Assembly: GCA_964204605.1 (NCBI GenBank)
Contig: OZ123195.1
Coordinates: 62,001 to 126,000 of the forward strand
Direction: 5' to 3'
Length of the DNA: 64,000 nucleotides
Source: UBA961 sp014191195
Lineage (GTDB): Bacteria > Bacteroidota > Ignavibacteria > Kapaibacteriales > UBA961
Shown here: positions 54,601-63,376 of the stretch, in pieces
Position numbering within the stretch: position 1 is the first letter of the stretch
Layout: every line of letters starts with the position of its first letter
Position numbers and translations under genes: made by a program
The notes under the pieces: model-generated
The model's database searches: none
The model's input: only the letters and a program-made list of their open reading frames with translations
What the model was told of the DNA's origin: nothing

Positions 54601-56401
54601 GCCATATCAGTCAACACCAGCTTCACAAATGACACAATTACCAATACGCTTTAAATTGACAAATAATACTGGTAAGCAATCACCATCAGTTTCTGTAAAC
54701 GTTAAAGTATTACAAGAATCAGATGATATTCGTAAACCAGATGCATACTATTGCCGTTCAACAATTATTCCTTTCGTTAAGCCAGGACAAATTGTAGAAT
54801 CAACAGTTCCTGCATGGAATGCTCGCCGTTGTCCTCCAGGTCGTTATCGTATTGTTGCAAACTGCTTTGTACAAGGTGGTGATGTTGATAATACTAATGA
54901 TACAACATATAGCTTCTATACTTTGCGTTATGGCCCTGTATTTGCGTATGAACCACCAACAGCTCGTAATGATGTGCCGGACTTTACACAAGGTGCAACA
55001 GGAAGTCGCGTTGATGGTCGTGGTTTAAATACAGAAGCATATTCAAGTGGATTATGGCCAAACTTTAGTACTCAAGGTACTTTTGGTGCTGACTTTACAT
55101 CAGCAGATGGCCGTTTAGCATTTGGTCCTGAATCAGGTTCTGCATCTGGTCAATTTGCGATGCGTTTCCAATTATTATCACAAGATACTATCAAAGGTTT
55201 CCAAGCTTGGATGTCTGAAGTAAATCAAAGTCCTGATCCAATTGCATTTGCATTGTATAAAGGACAAGATGCACCTCAAGCTCAACCAATTGCTGGTTCA
55301 AAAATCAATAAACAACGTGGTTATGATGATATTCGTAAAGACTTATTCTATGGTCAATACACAACATATCTATTCGATGTTCCTGTAGTATTACCTCCAG
55401 GTGAATATTGGGCATCAGTTGCTCAATTAGGCCTTGATGGTATTTCACTAGGAGCTTCAAAATCACGTGTTGGTCAAGTAATCACTCACTATAATATCAA
55501 TCCTCCAGGTCCTGGTGTTAGTGGTGTGCATTTGAATATTGATAAGAGCTTCCGTCAATTAAATGCATCAAATCAATTAATTAACAAGAATGTTTTTGCT
55601 TATGAAAGAACAGCATTCTCTGGTACATGGGTTCAAGCAACTCCATTATCTAACCCAATGTTTGGTCACTTAGCTCATGATGGAAATGCTTCAATTCAAG
55701 GATATCCTACAGCATCTCGTGGTACATGGTTGCCATTGATTCGTCCATTCTTAGGCGATAAATCATATGCAACAGAACCAACACCAGATGATAACTGTGT
55801 TGTACCTGTAGAATTAACATATTTCGATGGTCAAAAGCGCGGTAATCGTATCGAATTGTTCTGGCAAACAGCTTCAGAAGAAAACAATGCAGGATTCCAT
55901 GTTGAACGCCGTATTGCTAAAGGCGATGTTTCAACTAACTGGTCTTCTATACAGTTTATTCGTGGTGCAGGTAATTCAACTGTAGTACGTGAGTATTCAC
56001 TAGTTGATGATAAGATTATGCCAGGAATTACATATCAATATCGTTTAACACAAATGGATGTTGCAGGTATTGAATCATGTAAAGCAATAAGTGATGTTCT
56101 AGAGTTTACAACTGATGAAACAACTTCATTAGCTCTTGAACAAAATGTTCCTAATCCATTTAGTCTAAGTACTAGCATTAGTTTCTTTGTAAAAGAAAAA
56201 GCTATTTCTAAATTAGAAGTTGTAGATATGTTTGGACGTATTGTACGCTCATTGTTTGATGGCGTTGCTACTTCTGGCAGAACTACAGTAGAATGGGATG
56301 GTACAGATAATAGCGGTGCTAATGTTGCAACAGGTACATATATTTATCGCTTAACAAGTGGTAATAATGTAGAAGTTGCTAAGATGACATTAACAAGATA
56401 A
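51680..56401 (+). CDS. Very large T9SS-type surface protein, probably abundant
   Basis: A 1,573-aa exported protein. The signal peptide is at 1-21 (MKKRILIAALVFITASIAVFA). A beta-rich body follows with repeated aromatic and Pro/Gly motifs (IRIGFPFFMNGVKYDSFYVSTNGLVALS near 140) and no enzyme signature. Near the C-terminus is VVPVELTYFDGQKRGNRIELFWQTASEENNAGFHVER, a fibronectin-like module, then a type A T9SS sorting domain (LALEQNVPNPFSLSTSISFFV...GTYIYRLTSGN). CGT arginine codons dominate here, unlike neighbours that favour AGA, which suggests strong expression and an S-layer-like or matrix role (inference). The ATG at 51680 gives the signal peptide. Confidence 0.85.
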   Translation: MKKRILIAALVFITASIAVFAGGKGDQTLRKSKFPTTFPQPFTNFPALNNANNSRPVNNGHAVSTGYYVVDSDDEAGDFWRPNLDRAFLNRATDIDPAELVKWKRIITGPNQTLGPSETVEGKMYFRNPDALTDSTDNAFAGPIRIGFPFFMNGVKYDSFYVSTNGLVALSNSRYTYDQLGNRTGYNLYRDDVFARPATGNANTDGNPDNYGEQFIARGNSTGTTAGIRSVGAGNMGSIPGDIRNAPLICAAFGNLQLSQNADLLDENRGQVWFKRADNPDGNRRLIIYYQNAAPIGGWTNGISGTTTFNIDDQRILANFQVTLDQSDSSVYVYYERLEGAVVVSGVSVSAAAFFRMNTTVGINGTARNYSYKYPNCQANLTQTEFQNAPLQYTQYLSRGSYSGSDVSGQLLGPSGHGANTPSNGLAVRFKQWRNVVRVVPEQIRYFGRELFSAANLDVYTREIVTPEPEIYAGHPQLGAIRPSAVFQNMTNDIQGPGFSDPLRPPGVNFTNQDLNFRVRMRIINQATNQTAYSRSVPIGVGCLSGACPPDVDASVIFGWLAGGSATGAFQGAGLPGTGIPAFPGTGPCPLGGIPPYGIARVQFPPFEPNELLDFQIGRLRLFVFSEGVDSLYRSLNDQWPFDDTVSRNLYVMRRLSFLNSDGFSDDANDYYVIGGTPMPSVLKWVNFDAEISNGDEETFNPPPPRWAAGEVPGTLVTAKNRPTFKTASPVIKLNRVTLGGDDPNPSPGGDQIRSFPIDIRNLPNRKTAGSILTISYQRTGNKGDFGRGWADATIIGPEPRVIYNGSLTTSATTPDEMRLEYARPSTNSIENIARQFNSSTADIVWSVHKRRVGAAVTDNYVFTTFGAGGRRLGYLPTDKDSALTLAQGLVPDIFDDGKDVEFKKIFFRIPDSVIYAPNEAAKDFRFRLSVSARRHTAPPQPQDDDDDFYVDNVKLIYTNESPDIEMSLVEVLWPYQSTPASQMTQLPIRFKLTNNTGKQSPSVSVNVKVLQESDDIRKPDAYYCRSTIIPFVKPGQIVESTVPAWNARRCPPGRYRIVANCFVQGGDVDNTNDTTYSFYTLRYGPVFAYEPPTARNDVPDFTQGATGSRVDGRGLNTEAYSSGLWPNFSTQGTFGADFTSADGRLAFGPESGSASGQFAMRFQLLSQDTIKGFQAWMSEVNQSPDPIAFALYKGQDAPQAQPIAGSKINKQRGYDDIRKDLFYGQYTTYLFDVPVVLPPGEYWASVAQLGLDGISLGASKSRVGQVITHYNINPPGPGVSGVHLNIDKSFRQLNASNQLINKNVFAYERTAFSGTWVQATPLSNPMFGHLAHDGNASIQGYPTASRGTWLPLIRPFLGDKSYATEPTPDDNCVVPVELTYFDGQKRGNRIELFWQTASEENNAGFHVERRIAKGDVSTNWSSIQFIRGAGNSTVVREYSLVDDKIMPGITYQYRLTQMDVAGIESCKAISDVLEFTTDETTSLALEQNVPNPFSLSTSISFFVKEKAISKLEVVDMFGRIVRSLFDGVATSGRTTVEWDGTDNSGANVATGTYIYRLTSGNNVEVAKMTLTR

Positions 56402-56423
56402 TTATTTATCTTAATCTTTAATG

Positions 56424-56457
56424 AAAAAGCCTTCTGTTTAAAACCAGAAGGCTTTTT
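56424..56457 (+). terminator. Rho-independent terminator after the giant surface protein
   Basis: Perfect 13-bp stem AAAAAGCCTTCTG / CAGAAGGCTTTTT, 8-base loop, T-rich tail. Confidence 0.9.
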
Positions 56458-56481
56458 CTTATTTTATGGAGAATAAAACAT

Positions 56482-56823
56482 ATGAATACAATATTTCATA
56501 AAATTATAAGCAAAGAAATACCGTCGAATATAGAATATGAAGATGATAAATTTATCGTAATTCATGATATTTGCCCACAAGCGCCGATACATTTACTTAT
56601 TATTCCTAAAAGCTATATTAAAACAATAAATGATATCGGAGATAATCAATTACATATAATGTCTGAAATTCTTAAAATTGTACAAGTATTAGCTGTTAGA
56701 TTACAAGTTGATCAAACTGGATATAGATTAATAATGAATTGTAATCCAGATGGGGGACAAACAATCTACTATCTACATATGCACTTTTTGGCAGGTAAAC
56801 AATTAAATCCTCATTTTGGATAA
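56482..56823 (+). CDS. HIT-family nucleotide-binding protein with altered triad
   Basis: A 113-aa histidine-triad protein of the Hint branch (purine nucleoside phosphoramidase-like). FHKIISKEIPSNIEYEDDKF, HDICPQAPIHLLIIPK and NCNPDGGQTIYYLHMHFLAG are typical. The triad reads Tyr97-x-His99-x-His101: the first His of HxHxH is Tyr, while the nucleophile-position His99 remains. GGAG at 56467-56470 precedes the ATG. Three bases separate it from kdsD, with which it is probably co-transcribed. Confidence 0.9.
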   Translation: MNTIFHKIISKEIPSNIEYEDDKFIVIHDICPQAPIHLLIIPKSYIKTINDIGDNQLHIMSEILKIVQVLAVRLQVDQTGYRLIMNCNPDGGQTIYYLHMHFLAGKQLNPHFG

Positions 56824-56826
56824 ACC

Positions 56827-57801
56827 ATGAATATAATAGATGAGCATATTCTTAGAAGCAAGCAAGTAATGGTGAATGATATAAACTCTTTAAAGAGTCT
56901 TTATGAAACATTAGATTGGGATCTTATTTATAAAGTAGCACAATTACTAGCTGAAACACATTCTATATTTGTATCAGGCATCGGAAAGTCTGGAATAATA
57001 TCAAAAAAAATCGCCTCAACATTTGCAAGCATTGGTATTCAATCACATTTTTTACACCCTATAGAAGCTATTCATGGAGATATAGGATTAGTAAAAAATG
57101 GTGATACAATTATCCTTATTTCCAATAGCGGAAATACTGCAGAATTGTTATCACTAATTCCTGTGCTAAGAATAAAAAAAACTACTATCATTGGTATTCT
57201 GGGAAAAAGTAATTCACAATTGTCCCAATTATGTGATATTTCCTTAATAGTCAAAGTAAGAGAATCAACTTCAATTGACACAATCCCAACAAGCAGTTCT
57301 ATAGCATCCTTGGCTATTTCTCATATACTTTTAGAGATGCTTATTTCTATTAAGAATATTACCGCTTCCGATTATGCTTTGAATCATCCTGCAGGTCAAA
57401 TTGGACGTAATATGTTGATGACAGTAAAGACTATAATGATATCTGGTATGCATAGATTACCAATTATACATAATAATACTAAAGTAAAAGATATTATAAT
57501 TGAAATGACATCAAAGTCATTGGGATGTGCAATCATATTAAATGATCACAAGCATATTGTCGGATTTATTACAGATGGAGATATACGAAGACTTTTGCAA
57601 GAAAAAGAAGAAGTATACGATATTGAAGCTCATCAATTTATGACAAAAAAGCCTATTACTATATCGGAAACATCCTTATTGGGTGAAGCACTTTATTTGA
57701 TGGAAGATAGAGAAAATAAAATTGGGGTTTTACCAGTTGTAAATGCTACAAATGAATGTGTAGGAATTATTCGATTACATGAAATTGCAAATAGTAAATA
57801 A
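56827..57801 (+). CDS. kdsD: D-arabinose 5-phosphate isomerase (KpsF/GutQ/KdsD family)
   Basis: A 324-aa enzyme converting ribulose 5-phosphate to arabinose 5-phosphate, the first step to Kdo of LPS. The SIS domain (about 30-190) has GIGKSGIISKKIASTFASIG, HGDIG and ISNSGNTAEL; NHPAGQIGRNML marks the domain boundary. Two CBS domains follow (about 200-324), the second with GVLPVVNATNECVGIIRLHEI. Normal length. It abuts the convergent RodZ-like gene with no gap. Confidence 0.93.
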   Translation: MNIIDEHILRSKQVMVNDINSLKSLYETLDWDLIYKVAQLLAETHSIFVSGIGKSGIISKKIASTFASIGIQSHFLHPIEAIHGDIGLVKNGDTIILISNSGNTAELLSLIPVLRIKKTTIIGILGKSNSQLSQLCDISLIVKVRESTSIDTIPTSSSIASLAISHILLEMLISIKNITASDYALNHPAGQIGRNMLMTVKTIMISGMHRLPIIHNNTKVKDIIIEMTSKSLGCAIILNDHKHIVGFITDGDIRRLLQEKEEVYDIEAHQFMTKKPITISETSLLGEALYLMEDRENKIGVLPVVNATNECVGIIRLHEIANSK

Positions 57802-59085
57802 TTATCTTTTTGTATGATTTATTTGCATCGGGCTTATACTTGGTAATTTCTTGTTTTCCTGTTTAGGCTTAGTTCCAGCAGATTTATCAGTTTTTGATGT
57901 TGGTTTTGCAATCTTATTTTTAGTCGTGCTTAATTTATTTAAAGAACTAGCATTTGAATTGCTGGTTTTGCTGGAAGCGCTACTAATACTTTTTTTAATT
58001 GGACTTGAAGTACCTGTCTTGATCTTTATAGCTCCAACAGTTTTGTTACTAGTAGTTTTCTTAGTACTAGAACTTGTATTACTTGGTTTGGAAGCTGATG
58101 TTTGACTTTTACTTGCCGTAGACTTTGTAGTTGTATTAGACTTCGTATTAGAACTTTTTACATTTGATTTACTACTTGATGAACTAACAGAAGCCTTTGT
58201 ATTTGAAGATTTAGTAGTACTTGAACTATTACTGGACTTTGAATATGAATCAGCAGTTTTATAAGGATTTGATGAAGAAGTTATGTCGTTTAATGTAATT
58301 TTAGCCTGCACCAGTAGATTACCTTTTTTTGCTAATGAAGGTAAAGTTACATCATTTCTTTTTAAAATAAATCCACCAATATTTCCAGAAATAACAAAAT
58401 CTTTTAATGCAGCCCACCTTTTCACATCACCTGGTTCACAGGTTACCTGTTCACTTTTTTTGCCATCTGCAGTAACCTGTATATAAGACTTTTCAATACA
58501 TGTAGCTTCTAAAACAATGCTGTCTGGAGCCTTATCATATATGTTTGACAGTAAGCCACCTTCTCCATTATTTGAATTATCACTAACTTGATTCGATTCT
58601 GTAGCATTTTGACTTGACGGTGAGTTTGGTTCTATCGGTGTGTCTGAAAAGAAATCTTTAACAAACACAAAATAGATAACTAACAACACAAAAAAAATAA
58701 ATGCAATAGTAAGGCTAGTACTAAGAAGTCTAGGAGATATATTTACTGACTTTATTAATGCTAAAGGATTAGGTATAGATGGAATATCTTTTTTGTCTTT
58801 TTCAGGATTTTGTGGAATAAGATTGCTGAAAAAAGAGCTTCCATCTTCTTGATTGGAAATATTTGCTTCGGCATATATGCGTTCAAAGTTTTCTTGAGGT
58901 AAACGTAAATAAGCCCAATATGTCTTGCAAAATGAACGTATATATGTAGGAGGTAAAATAGTAAATTTACCTTTTTCTAATGCCTCTAAGATATTGAGTC
59001 TAATAGTAGTAGCACGAGAAACCTCTGCAAGTGTAAGATTTAATTCTTCACGTCTAGAACGAAGTATGGTGCCTAATTGACTCAT
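57802..59085 (-). CDS. RodZ-like protein: HTH, transmembrane helix, DUF4115 and a Ser/Thr/Lys-rich tail
   Basis: A 427-aa bitopic protein. The N-terminal Xre-type HTH (residues 1-75: LGTILRSRREELNLTLAEVSRAT...LPPTYIRSFCKTYWAYLRL) is the RodZ cytoplasmic domain that contacts MreB. TM is at about 121-142, with a DUF4115 domain at about 185-270 (SYIQVTADGKKSEQVTCEPGDVKRW...GNIGGFILKRN). Residues about 275-427 are a Ser/Thr/Lys/Asn low-complexity tail, much longer than in typical RodZ and placed in the periplasm. Likely a cell-shape scaffold; the tail may bind peptidoglycan (inference). mreB is not in view. Confidence 0.82.
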   Translation of the reverse strand: MSQLGTILRSRREELNLTLAEVSRATTIRLNILEALEKGKFTILPPTYIRSFCKTYWAYLRLPQENFERIYAEANISNQEDGSSFFSNLIPQNPEKDKKDIPSIPNPLALIKSVNISPRLLSTSLTIAFIFFVLLVIYFVFVKDFFSDTPIEPNSPSSQNATESNQVSDNSNNGEGGLLSNIYDKAPDSIVLEATCIEKSYIQVTADGKKSEQVTCEPGDVKRWAALKDFVISGNIGGFILKRNDVTLPSLAKKGNLLVQAKITLNDITSSSNPYKTADSYSKSSNSSSTTKSSNTKASVSSSSSKSNVKSSNTKSNTTTKSTASKSQTSASKPSNTSSSTKKTTSNKTVGAIKIKTGTSSPIKKSISSASSKTSNSNASSLNKLSTTKNKIAKPTSKTDKSAGTKPKQENKKLPSISPMQINHTKR

Positions 59086-59202
59086 TGAATGCGAGATAAT
59101 TAAAATAAATTTTTACAAAAATAATGATTTGCCTTGTAATTATTTATTCTTATTTGGTTTATTTGATTCAAGAATATGATTAAGATGTGATTTACCAATA
59201 AA

Positions 59203-59241
59203 ATCATAATATTAGTGTAAATTTACACGAAAAATTATGAT
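59203..59241. promoter_or_regulatory. Nested palindrome in the RodZ/membrane-protein divergent gap
   Basis: A perfect 14-bp palindrome GTGTAAATTTACAC (59215-59228) is centred inside wider arms ATCATAAT (59203-59210) and ATTATGAT (59234-59241). It ends 19 bases before the ATG at 59260. Size and symmetry fit a dimeric repressor operator; no T-run follows. The rest of 59086-59259 is AT-rich with no gene. Confidence 0.5.
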
Positions 59242-59259
59242 ATATAATGCAGTTAACTC

Positions 59260-59814
59260 ATGTATTTTGATAAAATAATTTTCTTATATGCCCTCTATGT
59301 AGCTTTTGCTTATTCAATTCTAGCATTCGGTGCAACCTATTTTAGAGAAGTAGCAGATAGAGAAAAAACACTTGATATTGATATTGGTGAAACTCTGATA
59401 TATGCAATCAATGCTTCCTCTTATGTGGTAAGCATTATATTCTTGTTGTTTTTCATTATTTTTGCATTCTTATCTTTATTACAAAAAAGTCCATCAGTAA
59501 TAACATATGTAATACCCTTAGCAATCTTTGTAAATACATTACAAATTCTTATAAGATCATCATTCCAAAAAACAGCCATCTGTGTTAATGGAATTCAATT
59601 GCGTTATATGTTAATAGGTGGCATTAATCGATTAAAGTATAATTCTTTAACTAATATTCAGATAGAACCTTTTTTTGTATGGTATAAGGTGATATTATTT
59701 TGTGAGCATGTTAAAAGTGGACATTGCTATATCAATAGAGAACAGTTAGACATATTAATGAATCAGATTAATAATTATCCATCATGTACCATAACACACA
59801 AGACAAAAGCTTAA
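59260..59814 (+). CDS. Small membrane protein of unknown function
   Basis: A 184-aa protein with three hydrophobic segments (about 5-24, 56-80 and 84-101) and a soluble C-terminal part (about 102-184) of alternating strands (AICVNGIQLRYMLIGGINRLKYNSLTNIQIEPF), reminiscent of bacterial PH-like (bPH) domains but too divergent to assign. It starts a run with the AtuA-family gene 16 bases downstream. Confidence 0.6.
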   Translation: MYFDKIIFLYALYVAFAYSILAFGATYFREVADREKTLDIDIGETLIYAINASSYVVSIIFLLFFIIFAFLSLLQKSPSVITYVIPLAIFVNTLQILIRSSFQKTAICVNGIQLRYMLIGGINRLKYNSLTNIQIEPFFVWYKVILFCEHVKSGHCYINREQLDILMNQINNYPSCTITHKTKA

Positions 59815-59830
59815 TCATAGGCAAATATAT

Positions 59831-61192
59831 ATGAAAAAGAATGTAATTAAAATCGCATCCGGACAAGGCTTTTGGGGAGATTTATTATCAGCTCCTTTGA
59901 CGCAGGTGTCTAAAGGTGATATAGATTATCTTATGCTTGATTATCTAGCTGAAGTAACTATGTCAATATTGCAAAAGCAAAAAATGAAGAATCCAGAAGC
60001 TGGTTATGCAAAGGATCTTATTCAAACTTGCGAAGATGTATTGCCATTTATTATGCAAAAAGGAATCAAGTTAATTACCAATGGTGGTGGAGTAAACCCA
60101 GAAGCTGCAATGGAAGCAGTTTTTGGTATTGCAAAAAAACTTGGCATAACAGGTTTGAAAATAGGTATCGTAACTGGTGATAATATACTCATGAATATTG
60201 ATGGCCTTATTCAAAATGGTAATTCCATGAATAATATGGAAACTGGCCAACCTATATCAGAAGTGAAGCACAAATTGCTTAGTGCAAATGTGTACTTTGG
60301 TGCTTTACCGATTGTTGAAGCTTTGAAGGCTGGGGCGGATATCGTTATCACTGGTAGAACTACCGATACAGGACTAACACTTGCTCCTATGATATATGAA
60401 TTTGGTTGGAGCTTCTCTGATTGGGATAAATTGGCAGCTGGAACAGTCGCCGGCCATATCAATGAATGTGGCGCCCAGGCAAGTGGCGGCAACTTTTTAG
60501 GTGATTGGGAATCATTGCCAGATATGGCAAATGTTGGTTTCCCAATTATCGAAGCTTATGATGATGGTTCTTTTATTGTTACAAAGCACGAGGGAACTGG
60601 CGGTGCCGTAACTAGAGAAACCGTAAGTGAACAATTAATGTATGAAATAGGTAATCCAGCAGAATATATAACACCAGATTGTATTGCTGATTTTACATCT
60701 ATAAAGTTAGAAGATGAAGGAAATAATCGTGTTAAAGTGTATGGTATAACAGGACAACCTGCTACTGACTTTTATAAAGTTTCCGCTTCTTATTCTGACG
60801 GATATGTAGCATTTAGTTCTTTAACCTATTGTGCCCCTGATGCATATAAAAAAGCACAGTTTGCAGATTCAATACTAAGAAAAAGACTAGAGCAATTAGG
60901 ACTACAATTTGATGAAATTAGAACAGAATATATTGGTATGAATGCTTGTCATGGGCCAATAGCAAAAGTTATTGAACCTAATGAAGTGATGATGAGAATT
61001 GGTGTAAGATCAAGAGATTATGCCTCTGTAGAAAGATTTGGTAAAGAAATAGCCCCTTTAATTTTAACAGGACCACCTAGTGTTACAGGTTTTGCAGGTG
61101 GAAGGCCCAAACCAAGTGATGTTGTAGCATATTTTCCAGCATTATTAAAGAAGGATACGGTTAGCCACTTAGTTTCTGTTAAATCGATATGA
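59831..61192 (+). CDS. AtuA-family protein (DUF1446, acyclic terpene utilisation-like)
   Basis: A 453-aa protein of the DUF1446/AtuA family: IASGQGFWGDLLSAPLTQV at the start, ITNGGGVNPEAAMEAV, VITGRTTDTGLTLAPMIYEFGW, AGHINECGAQASGGNF and a C-terminal TGFAGGRPKPSDVVAYFPALL. AtuA takes part in citronellol/geraniol degradation in Pseudomonas, but family members are widespread without other atu genes, as here, so that pathway is not implied. The end overlaps the glycosyltransferase start by 4 bases (ATGA). Confidence 0.85.
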   Translation: MKKNVIKIASGQGFWGDLLSAPLTQVSKGDIDYLMLDYLAEVTMSILQKQKMKNPEAGYAKDLIQTCEDVLPFIMQKGIKLITNGGGVNPEAAMEAVFGIAKKLGITGLKIGIVTGDNILMNIDGLIQNGNSMNNMETGQPISEVKHKLLSANVYFGALPIVEALKAGADIVITGRTTDTGLTLAPMIYEFGWSFSDWDKLAAGTVAGHINECGAQASGGNFLGDWESLPDMANVGFPIIEAYDDGSFIVTKHEGTGGAVTRETVSEQLMYEIGNPAEYITPDCIADFTSIKLEDEGNNRVKVYGITGQPATDFYKVSASYSDGYVAFSSLTYCAPDAYKKAQFADSILRKRLEQLGLQFDEIRTEYIGMNACHGPIAKVIEPNEVMMRIGVRSRDYASVERFGKEIAPLILTGPPSVTGFAGGRPKPSDVVAYFPALLKKDTVSHLVSVKSI

Positions 61193-61980
61193 TATATGAC
61201 GCAGGAAGTCTGACTAAAGATTTACACATTAAGTGCACAAGACAAGATGTACTTATAAGCATCATTATTCCAGTATATCAAGAAGAAAAACTTCTTCCTA
61301 ATACTCTTGCAGTATTTACCGATACTTTAAAGCAAAAGTATAAATTAGAGATTATAGTAAGTGATGGGGGAAGTACAGATGCTACTCTTGCAATAGCAAA
61401 AGGGTCTGCAGACATCATAGTGTGTCACACTGAAAATAGAAGGCAAACCATTGCAGAAGGAAGAAATATGGGGTCTTTAGTTGCAAATGGTGATATTATG
61501 GTATTCCTCAATGCGGATACAATTCCTGCCAATCCCGAAGAATTTCTAGAAACATTAAAAAAATGGAAAGATAAAGTGTATAAGCCATGTGCTATCGCTT
61601 GTCCAGTACAAATTAATCCGGAAAAAAGAAAATTTGCCGATACAATCTTTGCTTCTATTCTTAATTTTTATGTTGGATGTATGGTAAATGTTTTTGGATT
61701 TGGTATGGGTAGAGGAGAATGCCAAGTATTTGATAGGAAAGCTTTTATAGATATAGGGAGATATAATGGATCTATACCAGCTGGAGAGGATTTCGAGATT
61801 TTACGTCGAGCATGTAAAATAGGTGGCTTAGTTTTTGAAAAGAAATTATTGGTATATGAATCTCCAAGACGTTTTAGAAGATATGGGTATATCAGAATAT
61901 TAATGGAGTGGGCTGTAAATTGGTTCTGGGTAATTGCATTTGGTAAAGCCCGATCGAAAGATTGGGAAGCCATTAGATAG
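61189..61980 (+). CDS. Family 2 glycosyltransferase
   Basis: A 263-aa GT-A enzyme: ISIIIPVYQEEKLLPNTL (about 23-40), IIVSDGGSTDATLAIAKG, the DXD-equivalent FLNADTIP and GEDFEILRRACKIG late in the domain. A C-terminal amphipathic/hydrophobic stretch (ILMEWAVNWFWVIAFG) may associate with the membrane. It is similar in outline to the small GT2 group linked with rSAM/selenodomain proteins, but that link is not supported here. Translationally coupled to the AtuA-family gene; donor and acceptor unknown. Confidence 0.85.
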   Translation: MIYDAGSLTKDLHIKCTRQDVLISIIIPVYQEEKLLPNTLAVFTDTLKQKYKLEIIVSDGGSTDATLAIAKGSADIIVCHTENRRQTIAEGRNMGSLVANGDIMVFLNADTIPANPEEFLETLKKWKDKVYKPCAIACPVQINPEKRKFADTIFASILNFYVGCMVNVFGFGMGRGECQVFDRKAFIDIGRYNGSIPAGEDFEILRRACKIGGLVFEKKLLVYESPRRFRRYGYIRILMEWAVNWFWVIAFGKARSKDWEAIR

Positions 61981-63363
61981 CTAATTATTCCTACTGCTAA
62001 AATCAACAATAGATTGTCTAAGTTCTTCGCATTGCAACATATCTTCATAGTCATTATACACTTCCGAAAAAGCAGTTAATGTTAGTATTGCTGCCTCTTT
62101 GGTAGATGTTTTATCAATTGCTTGGCCTAATTTTCTTAGTATTTTTAAATCTCCTTTACAAGCTTTAGATGCATAATAAAGTTGCTTGTCTATAGGTATA
62201 GAGCCTAAAAATGAGCTTCTATACATAAGTGGATATGTATAAGATTCATCATTATGTAATGTACCATGTTGTTCTAATAAAGTTGGAATTGACTTTTGTA
62301 GTCCATTTGCATTAGTGGGAGTATCAATATCTTGTAATAGAGTACTTTCAGAAAAAATGTCAATATTCTCAGTGTTATTGTTTTTGATCTGATCAATAAA
62401 TGTATGCAAAGAAGGATGTGATTTGGTGATAAAGTTATGTCTTGAGATAAGGATTACCGTATTAGTTGATGCATCCATTGATTTGTGATATAAAGCTTCT
62501 AATTCTATATCTTGTTTGGTGCTGTCTGCAAGTGTTTGAAATTCAGCTGTTTGATTAGATGATTGGGAAATGGAATGAGATTCATATTCAGAAATAATAC
62601 TACTTATAATTTCCGCTAGGGAATCTGAATTATATTGTTTTATGCCTTTTGATCGATACAACTCTTCGATTTTACTTGCCAAGGGGAATAATTCTTTATC
62701 TTCCAAGAACACAATTAAGGCTTCTGCTGGTATACACTTATCTGATTGACCGATATCTATGAAAAACTGAAAAAGTGGATCTAATAATTCGATGAATCCT
62801 TGTGTTTGTAATAATCGAATATATTCATTATCAATATCTGTGATGATACTTTTGAAATCTTTTGCAGTAATCATATGTTCGGACAAATGCGATTCGCAGT
62901 TGTTATCTGCCCATGTTTTAAAGCCTGCCTCCAGATATGTATAAACAGAACATGCCGAAAAACGCAATAAAATTTCATATACCGATTTTGTTGGTTCGCC
63001 TCTAAAAATAAAAGATCTTAAAGCAGTTCTTGGTCTGCACAGAAAATTGATATATGAATCTATACAGGAATCAATAAGATTTGCTTGATCTAAAGAATCA
63101 AATCTTGCTTGAACCTTGCAATAATTATCTAAGGTATGAAAATGTGTTAGTATATCTGGAATTGCCAAATCAAAGCGAGGATTATCTCTTCTTTTAACTT
63201 GTTCATAATAAATCCACCATTCTACTTCCGCATCGGCAAACTGTTTTACATGCTTTTTGATCGAATCATCTTGTAAGATATCTCTTAAATACACATAGTT
63301 GCCATTTTGAGGCATACTTGCTGCAATGATTTTTTTATATGATTCTAAAGCATTATTAAACAT
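61981..63363 (-). CDS. Uncharacterised 460-aa protein
   Basis: No family recognised. The sequence is soluble and strongly helix-prone, with no signal peptide or membrane segment. The first 240 residues hold many Trp/Tyr/Phe and charged residues (EVEWWIYYEQVKRRDNPRF near 47), the middle is Ser/Thr/Asp-rich, and the last 120 are again helical (SIPIDKQLYYASKACKGDLKILRKLGQAIDKTSTKEAAILTL). It could be a helical-repeat scaffold. It starts 13 bases after the HAD phosphatase stop and probably shares its transcript; the stop abuts that of the convergent glycosyltransferase. Confidence 0.65.
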   Translation of the reverse strand: MFNNALESYKKIIAASMPQNGNYVYLRDILQDDSIKKHVKQFADAEVEWWIYYEQVKRRDNPRFDLAIPDILTHFHTLDNYCKVQARFDSLDQANLIDSCIDSYINFLCRPRTALRSFIFRGEPTKSVYEILLRFSACSVYTYLEAGFKTWADNNCESHLSEHMITAKDFKSIITDIDNEYIRLLQTQGFIELLDPLFQFFIDIGQSDKCIPAEALIVFLEDKELFPLASKIEELYRSKGIKQYNSDSLAEIISSIISEYESHSISQSSNQTAEFQTLADSTKQDIELEALYHKSMDASTNTVILISRHNFITKSHPSLHTFIDQIKNNNTENIDIFSESTLLQDIDTPTNANGLQKSIPTLLEQHGTLHNDESYTYPLMYRSSFLGSIPIDKQLYYASKACKGDLKILRKLGQAIDKTSTKEAAILTLTAFSEVYNDYEDMLQCEELRQSIVDFSSRNN

Positions 63364-63376
63364 AGTTATACAGTAA

